This document shows, one piece after another, positions 45,654 through 51,640 of a stretch of 51,640 nucleotides of DNA (within the stretch, counting starts at the first letter, position 1; each line of letters opens with the position of its first letter). Source of the stretch: Entrophospora sp. SA101 (lineage: Eukaryota; Glomeromycota; Glomeromycetes; Entrophosporales; Entrophosporaceae); the NCBI GenBank assembly GCA_958430865.1, contig CAUDNR010004426.1:1-51640 (forward strand), given 5' to 3'. The notes below the pieces were generated by a model. That model was not told the origin of the DNA and searched no databases. It saw only the letters and a program-made list of their open reading frames with translations. A program made the position numbers and the translations under genes.

Positions 45654-45735
45654 TTAACCGGTTAAGATCTTTTTTTAACCGGTTAATTCTTTTTGATTAA
45701 CCAGTTAAAATTAACCGGTTAAATTAACTGGTTAA
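45654..45735. repeat. Five-box TTAACCGGTTAA palindrome cluster
   Basis: Five 12-bp boxes occur at 45654, 45675, 45697, 45711 and 45724. Boxes 1, 2 and 4 are perfect palindromes TTAACCGGTTAA. Boxes 3 (TTAACCAGTTAA) and 5 (TTAACTGGTTAA) each have one change and are reverse complements of each other. Directly before lies AGGGGTTGGCACCG. Subterminal box arrays of this kind are typical of hAT-like transposon ends, which is my inference. A protein-binding array is the alternative. Confidence 0.8.
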
Positions 45736-45766
45736 CCACCATTTATTAATTTTTTTTTATATATTA

Positions 45767-46229
45767 CAGTCAAACCTCGTCACAGTGGACCTCGCCACAG
45801 CACATTTCTTGTTACAACAGATTTGAGTATTGTCCCCTTATTAATTAAACCATTTGTTATAATAATAATGGATTCTACTAATAATAATAAATTTGTTCCA
45901 CGGGTTTTTGATGGGATCTCTCTATATGGCTACAGCAGATTCACATGACATATAAATGTCCAAATTATTGAAATTGATAGAAGAAAACTGCAATTTTCCC
46001 TTTGGAAAATGAAATATCTAATAATGAAATTGAAAATTCAAGAAATATATAGTCGAAGAGATTTCAAAATGATGTTAATAATATAATATTTGTTGAGAGT
46101 AACACTATGTCTAAAGTTTCAACGAAAGATGCCGTAATTTCCTTTGAGACAGCTTTTAATTTTCTTCAACAAGGTGATTTAGAAATAGATTATAAAGAAT
46201 TTAAAGCACTTAAACCATTGAAAAAGTGA
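45767..46229 (+). pseudogene. pogo/Tigger-type transposon remnant
   Basis: The left inverted end CAGTCAAACCTCGTCACAG (45767, preceded by TA) belongs to the same family as the MITE at 44111. After about 180 bp, plus-strand transposase debris follows, ending in an intact C-terminal stretch at 46107-46229: VSTKDAVISFETAFNFLQQG then DLEIDYKEFKALK and a stop. That tail matches those of Tigger/pogo (DDE_1) transposases in style. The catalytic domain is missing, so this is a deletion derivative. Confidence 0.6.
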
Positions 46230-47281
46230 AATTATTAGATAATGAAAACTAATACAACCAAATATTACATCTTATTCAACAAATAGTTTTCATTTCCGTA
46301 TGTATTATTCATTTATTCATTTATTCATTGTATTAACATTATATGCTTTGTATGTAACTTGTATCTTTTACAACTTCTCCCGCTTATGACTCATACAAAC
46401 CTTTTTCTACTTCTCTTCCCACTTCTGTCACTATCTCGCCCAATGTTCCACCTGATACATATTTCTATAGTTGGAAGTTGTATTAATGTCGAATCTGTCA
46501 GTAAAAAAAAAAAAATTTTAGTTTTCATATGATTCAAAAATTTTTCATAGTGTCACCCTAATATCACTAATAGGTGTGTATTTTTTCCTACACCTTTCTA
46601 TATATTCTTTAGTGAAAGAACAAGGTATATATATATAATAAAAAAAAATAGTGAATAAAACAAACTTTATGTAATTTTTTCTTCTCATATTACGCACTTT
46701 CATTTAAAAATTTCAGGTATGTTTGGATGCGAATCAATCTAAAGGTTGCATATGAAGCTAAAATTTGGATAATTTTTAGTCAAATAAACGGAATTCAATA
46801 TAAAATATTATCTATTGATCTTAAAGTTGAAACAAATGAAAATGAATTGAAAAGAAGGATCGAATTAGTAAATGAATGGAAACCATTATTATTTATAGAA
46901 CAATTTTTATATTCATATTTCATATGTATAAATTTTTATCTACCTTAACCACAATTGTTTTTTTAAAAAAATTTGTTTAATGAATGGTGTTACCTATAAC
47001 ATTATCACAGTGATCATCAAATTGTGATATGAATAGAATTTCCACTATGCTTCGCGGATCAGCAATTAAATATAAATTATTATTATGTAATAGGATTTTT
47101 GTAAATAAGGAATAGTAAACAAATAAATGTCGATCCTTTTCTTTCCCACAATAATAACAATAATAATTGAAAACATATATATAAACTAGATTTTTTAATA
47201 ATTTCAAAAGATATTTAAAAAAAAAAAAAAAAAAAAACCAATTATCATTTAATCATTTTAAACAAAAACAACAAAAACAAA
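46230..47281 (+). other. Region upstream of the acyltransferase
   Basis: A 73-codon plus frame (46727-46948, MRINLKVAYEAKIWIIFSQI) follows a plausible acceptor but matches nothing I know. A run of about 20 A lies at 47217-47237, 45 bases before the acyltransferase start, probably part of its promoter or leader. Confidence 0.35.
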
Positions 47282-50135
47282 ATGTTTATAAAGTTATATG
47301 ACATAATTGTAGCTTTCTTTAGTGTAATTTTGGACATTTTTTTTCGTGAAGTTAAATCAAGAGGATCACATAAAATACCTAAAGAAGGTCCTGTAATTTT
47401 TGTTGCTGCTCCTCACGCAAATCAAGTAAATATTTAATTTAACAAATAATAATTGTTCTTTTTATTCAACTAATGAATGATAATGATAGCAGTAATGATG
47501 ATATGCAAATATTCTTGAAATGTTAGTTTGTTGATCCGTTGGTTTTAATGCGACATTGTCAAAGACAAGTTTCATTTTTGATTGCTGAAAAATCAATGAA
47601 ACGTAGATATATTGGTTCAATTGCCAAAGCAATTAACGCAAGTAAATACATATTTATATTTACACTATCTATTTTCTAGAATATACTTATTAATTAATTG
47701 TGTATTATTTAGTACCTGTTGCTAGACCTCATGATATTTCTAAAACAGGAAAAGGTAGAATATATTTAGAAAATTCAAAACTTGATCCTACATTGATAAA
47801 AGGAATTGGCACGGAATTTACAAAGGATTTAAAAGTTGGATCACAAATTGCATTACCTGATAATAATAGCGTCTCAGAAGTTATCAAAATAATATCTGAT
47901 ACTGAGTTGATTATCAAAAAAGAATTTAAAGAATTGGATGCATTTAAATTATTGACTAACAGTGAAGGAACAGACTTTAAATGTTTACCTCATGTTGATC
48001 AAAGTCAAGTTTACAAATCTGTATATAATACTCTGAATGATGGTAACTGTATTGGGATATTTCCAGAAGGTGGAAGTCATGATAGAACTGAAATTTTACC
48101 TTTAAAAGGTATTTTTGTTTATTATTCATTAGTGATTTATTGATTTATTGATTATAATTTTTTTTTTGGATTTTTAATATAAACTTTAAATTGATTAATC
48201 TTTAGCTGGTGTCACAATAATGGCTTTAGGTGCTATGTCACGTAATCCCAACCTTGATGTAAAGATAGTTCCATGTGGTAAATTTATCATTTATACTTTT
48301 ATTAATTTTATCCCTCAAAAAAAAAATTTTTTACTAAAGTGATATATATATATATATATTATTTATTTTTTTTTGGGAATAAATATAAGGTTTGAATTAT
48401 TTCCATGCACACCACTTTAGATCACGCGCAGTTGTAGAATTTGGTTCTCCTATTTCTATAACACCAGATTTAGTTGAAAATTTTAAGAAAGGTGGAACTG
48501 ATAAACGTGAAGCATGTAGCAAATTATTAGATATTATTTATAAGGGTTTAAAAGCTGTTACTGTTAATACACCAGACTATGAGACATTAATGGTAAGTCA
48601 TTATTATTATTATTACTTGAAATATAATTATTTTATATTTATAATTATTTTTATCTTTAAATTTAAAAAAAAAGGTAATTCAAGCTGCTCGTAGATTATA
48701 TAGGCCAGAACATCATAAATTGGAATTACATGAAGTGACTGAGTTGAATCGTAGATTTTTATCAGGATATATGAAATTTAAAGATAACGATAGAGTAAAA
48801 GAAATGAATAATAGAGTTATGGCTTATAATCAATTGTTAAAGTATCATGGATTGAAAGATCATCAAGTAAATAAAACAGTCGAAGATGGCTGTCGTGTAT
48901 TATTTTTATTAATCTATAGAATAATTGTATTAACTATTTGGATTATATTGGGATTGCCTGGGTAAAAAAAAGTTTATTATTGTTTATATATTTTATAATA
49001 ACAAGAAAATTAAACTATTAAAATTTTTTATTATATATAGATTTATTCTTAATCTTCCGCTTATAATAATTGCTCGTGTAATAAGTGCAAAGAAAGCTAA
49101 AGGTAATACATTAATAATAATCTTAATATATTCTATTATCATATTTTAATAATCTATTTATAATAAATAGAGGCAGTAGAATCTTCTAGTGTAAAAGTTG
49201 CCGGACGTGATGTCCTTGCTACTTGGAAATTGTTGGTTGCACTTGTTGTCACCCCGTTATTATATGGATCATATGCGTTAATAATACTTTTTATGGCATA
49301 TAAATATGAATGGAAAATATTAAACTTTGGAATATTTACACCATTTGTAATATTGACGATGATTTTTATTGATAGCTATGCAACAATGAGATTGGCCGAC
49401 ACTGGACATGATATTTATAGGTATTTGTTATTATATTATATTATTATTAAATGGTTTTAAATAAACAAATAAATAAATATATATATATACATACATTTGT
49501 TTAGATCACTTCGACCACTTTTCTTATCGTTAATTCCTTCAACAAAATCATATTTTCAAACATTGAGAGAAGTCCGTGAACAATTATCATATGATCTTAC
49601 AGAATTAATAAATGAACTTGGACCAAAAATTTATCCAGACTTTGATAATTCACGTTTAGTTAGAGAAGTTAAGGGGAAAAGCAGAAGTGGATCAGCTTCA
49701 CCTTCACCATCTAGACCATCATCTACAGGGTTACAATTTAGTAGTTTCTTGACTATTTCAGATTGGTTATCTGAAAAAAATTTGGATTGGGAGAGAGCTG
49801 ATGATTCAGACTATGATGATGTATTTTTCTTTTTAGATCAACAGAATGGAAAAATAACGGGACGTAGTAGATCAAATTCACGGACACGGATAAAAGATCA
49901 GGGCTCAAGAAGTAGGTCAAGCTCAATTGGATCAAATAATGATGGGGGTTTGGGAAGTAACGGGAACACTATTGGGATTGAGCCTTTATCAACTGTTGAT
50001 CAATCACCAGAAATTGAAAGAAACCGTTCAGATCTTTCTTTACCTAAATTTACATTTAAAGATTGTGACGAAGATTCTGGCTATCATGGCGATAAAGAAT
50101 ATGATGACAAGATTGAAACTAAAAAAGAAGTTTAA
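47282..50135 (+). CDS. GPT2: Glycerol-3-phosphate / DHAP O-acyltransferase (SCT1/GPT2 type)
   Basis: ER enzyme for the first acylation of glycerolipid synthesis: acyl-CoA plus glycerol-3-phosphate (or DHAP) to lysophosphatidate. Nine exons: 47282-47425, 47527-47641, 47713-48108, 48206-48277, 48390-48592, 48675-48961, 49041-49102, 49171-49420, 49505-50135; 719 residues (yeast Gpt2 743, Sct1 759). An N-terminal hydrophobic segment precedes KEGPVIFVAAPHANQFVDPL (acyltransferase block I, His-45 and Asp-51), QVSFLIAEKSMKRRYIGSIA, IPVARPHDISKTGKG (substrate block), IFPEGGSHDRTEILPLKAGV (block III) and IVPCGLNYFHAHHFRSRAVV (block IV). Two to four further helices lie around residues 390-510. The last 200 residues are a Ser/Arg/Asp-rich cytosolic tail, probably phosphorylated. 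The insertion between blocks II and III is typical of fungal enzymes. Confidence 0.95.
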
Positions 50136-50415
50136 CCTAATATTTTTTTGTGAACATTTTTTAAGTTTTTATTTTATTTTAAATATTTGCTGTATGTAAA
50201 TAAAAAATTAATTTATTGTCAATATTTGCTATTTTAATAAAAAATTATAGATATTTTGCATATTTATATCTTTTATTCATTGTATAACAGAAAGAAAGTT
50301 TTTAAAACATTTAGCTCTAGGCGGTGGTTCTATTCTTGCTAAATTTCTGAAAATTCATCGTATAATCATACGATATAATCAACTCTGTATAAATTTACAA
50401 TAAATAAATAAATAA

Positions 50416-50474
<59 letters not shown>

Positions 50475-50635
50475 ATTATTATTATTAATTATTATCATTA
50501 TTATCGAGTAAAATCTAATAAATAAATATATAAAAAAAAAAATAAATTAATATATAATCTGATTTTCTAAATTTTTCATCCTATATATTTCTTTATTCCA
50601 CACTCTCATATTCTACTTCTCTAGTTAATTAATAA
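50136..50635. other. Convergent 3' region with long (ATT)n microsatellite
   Basis: Between two convergent genes; holds both 3' UTRs. An uninterrupted ATT tract of about 18 units spans 50417-50470, preceded by (AATA)n. No gene is seen. Confidence 0.7.
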
Positions 50636-51276
50636 TTATTTTTTACTAATAACATCCTCACCAATATCGTAACTTCCTTTATGAGTTGCTAATAGAAATA
50701 TACCTGCCTCTTGTATAAGATCATCATTATTACTATTATTCTCATTGGTATCATGGATTCCTAAAGGTTCTAAATCACAATTTATACAATTTGCACAAAA
50801 TAGATATTTTATACCAGTTTCTTCCACAGTTTTAGAAAATATAATATTTTCAAATTCAAGCATATTGTTTATTTGCCAATAACCCTGAAGTGGCGAATCT
50901 GAATCTGATGATAGTTCATTATCATTATGATCATTGGTTGATTTATCTGATGCCAAAGATTTTAAATTACTTGGTAATTCTAACTACATTAACAACAATA
51001 ATATTAATTGTTATTAATGATAATTTATAATTAATGATGTAATATAATGATGACGTCACATACCAATTCTTTAGGAAGGTCAACCCAAGTTGCTATATTT
51101 GCTCTCAAAAGAAGACATTTACAATTAGTTTTGGGACAACAAATATCATATGCGTTTTTATTATCGGGAGTTAATAGTTGTTTTTTTGGATCATGGAATA
51201 CTTTGTAGGGAACGACATTTTGCGATGTGCTGCTATAGGTGCCGTTGTTGGTATTAAATATATTTTTTATAGACAT
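50636..51276 (-). CDS. DSS4: Mss4/RABIF-type Rab guanine-nucleotide-releasing chaperone
   Basis: Binds nucleotide-free Rab GTPases (yeast Dss4 with Sec4, human RABIF) and holds or releases them in secretory traffic. Two exons, 51064-51276 and 50636-50983; 186 residues (RABIF 123, Dss4 143). The zinc site is visible as two Cys pairs: YDICCPKTNCKCLLLR in exon 1 and LFCANCINCDLEPLGIHD in exon 2. Other matches are LQGYWQINNMLEFENIIFSK (the Rab-contact strand, with W and N/M as in Mss4) and GIFLLATHKG near the end. Extra length comes from an N-terminal Asn/Ser/Thr head and two Asp/Asn/Ser-rich loops. The intron (GTATGT..TAG) is in phase. Confidence 0.85.
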
Positions 51277-51640
51277 TTATTATTGTTATTATATAAAATT
51301 GTATAAATTACAAAAATTGTATAAATTATATGATATTTATTAATATTGAAATTTAAAAATTACAGCTTTGTTGCTCCGTTAAAGTTTTGTGTTCAATTAT
51401 CGTGATCCACCGATTTGCGCACCCATTTTGGGGTACAAAAATATGGAAAAACAAAAATATGGGGATCATATAGAAAATTTCCTAATCGGGAATAAAATTT
51501 TAAAATTATTATGGTTGGCTCCGTCTAAAGACCTCCTATTGCTGCGCCATGCGGCCAAATTTCAAAATAGCAATTTTGTAATTCGCTCAAAAATGTAATA
51601 AAATTTTTCAAAAAATAGGACTTCACGTGATTTTAGTTTT
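51277..51640 (+). other. Window end; unassigned
   Basis: Upstream of the Mss4-like gene. The 69-codon plus frame 51389-51598 (MFNYRDPPICAPILGYKNME) has slightly higher G+C and repeat-like composition. It is probably a dispersed repeat running out of the window. Confidence 0.3.

Noticed and set aside
51389..51598. 69-codon plus frame as a gene
   Set aside because: No family resemblance, no conserved splice context, and it runs toward the window edge.

Overview
The window reads as nuclear DNA of an arbuscular-mycorrhizal fungus, most like Rhizophagus (Glomeromycotina). This is inference. It rests on very high A+T, intron-dense eukaryotic genes with mostly 50-150 nt GT-AG introns, fungal-type proteins, and gaps filled by decayed hAT, piggyBac, pogo/Tigger, Tc1/mariner and Mutator-like pieces. 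There is no prokaryotic signal. Every open reading frame longer than about 100 residues is one exon of a split gene, so I rebuilt gene models by hand from splice signals, reading-frame phase and protein-family similarity.

Layout. 1-4600: repeat-rich, with a 1.0 kb hAT-type element (868-1869) carrying three tandem exon-like repeats, then decayed coding remnants. 4622-6118 (-): V-ATPase subunit d. 6331-9700: repeats and a decayed BED/hAT transposase with a mariner-type MITE inside. 10745-12098 (-): ketohexokinase-like pfkB sugar kinase. 14167-16712 (-): APC/LAT amino-acid permease. 17506-18746: piggyBac remnant and a MITE. 20099-22535 (-): IucA/IucC-type (NRPS-independent) siderophore synthetase. 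22624-23559: TA-flanked inverted-repeat element. 23934-25410 (+): glyoxylate/hydroxypyruvate reductase. 26201-27298 (-): Ras GTPase, divergent from 28026-34003 (+): WDR6/Rtt10-type WD40 protein in 26 exons. 34350-36200: F-box/LRR-like pseudogene cut by a mariner MITE (with the only assembly gap) and by a hAT element. 37302-37948 (-): TMEM128-like membrane protein. 39020-41048 (-): cytosolic tryptophanyl-tRNA synthetase, whose promoter and first 43 codons are duplicated upstream. 43066-46229: nest of MITEs, pogo/Tigger remains and an AACCGGTT palindrome cluster. 47282-50135 (+): SCT1/GPT2-type glycerol-3-phosphate acyltransferase. 50636-51276 (-): Mss4/RABIF-type Rab chaperone.

The genes are a mixed housekeeping set (vacuole acidification, translation and tRNA modification, Ras and Rab signalling, sugar, amino-acid and lipid metabolism) and not a cluster. 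The most biologically notable gene is the siderophore synthetase. The most unusual DNA structures are the tandem exon-like units in the 1 kb hAT element, the nested 9-bp-TSD MITEs and the near-identical duplication at the tryptophanyl-tRNA synthetase 5' end.
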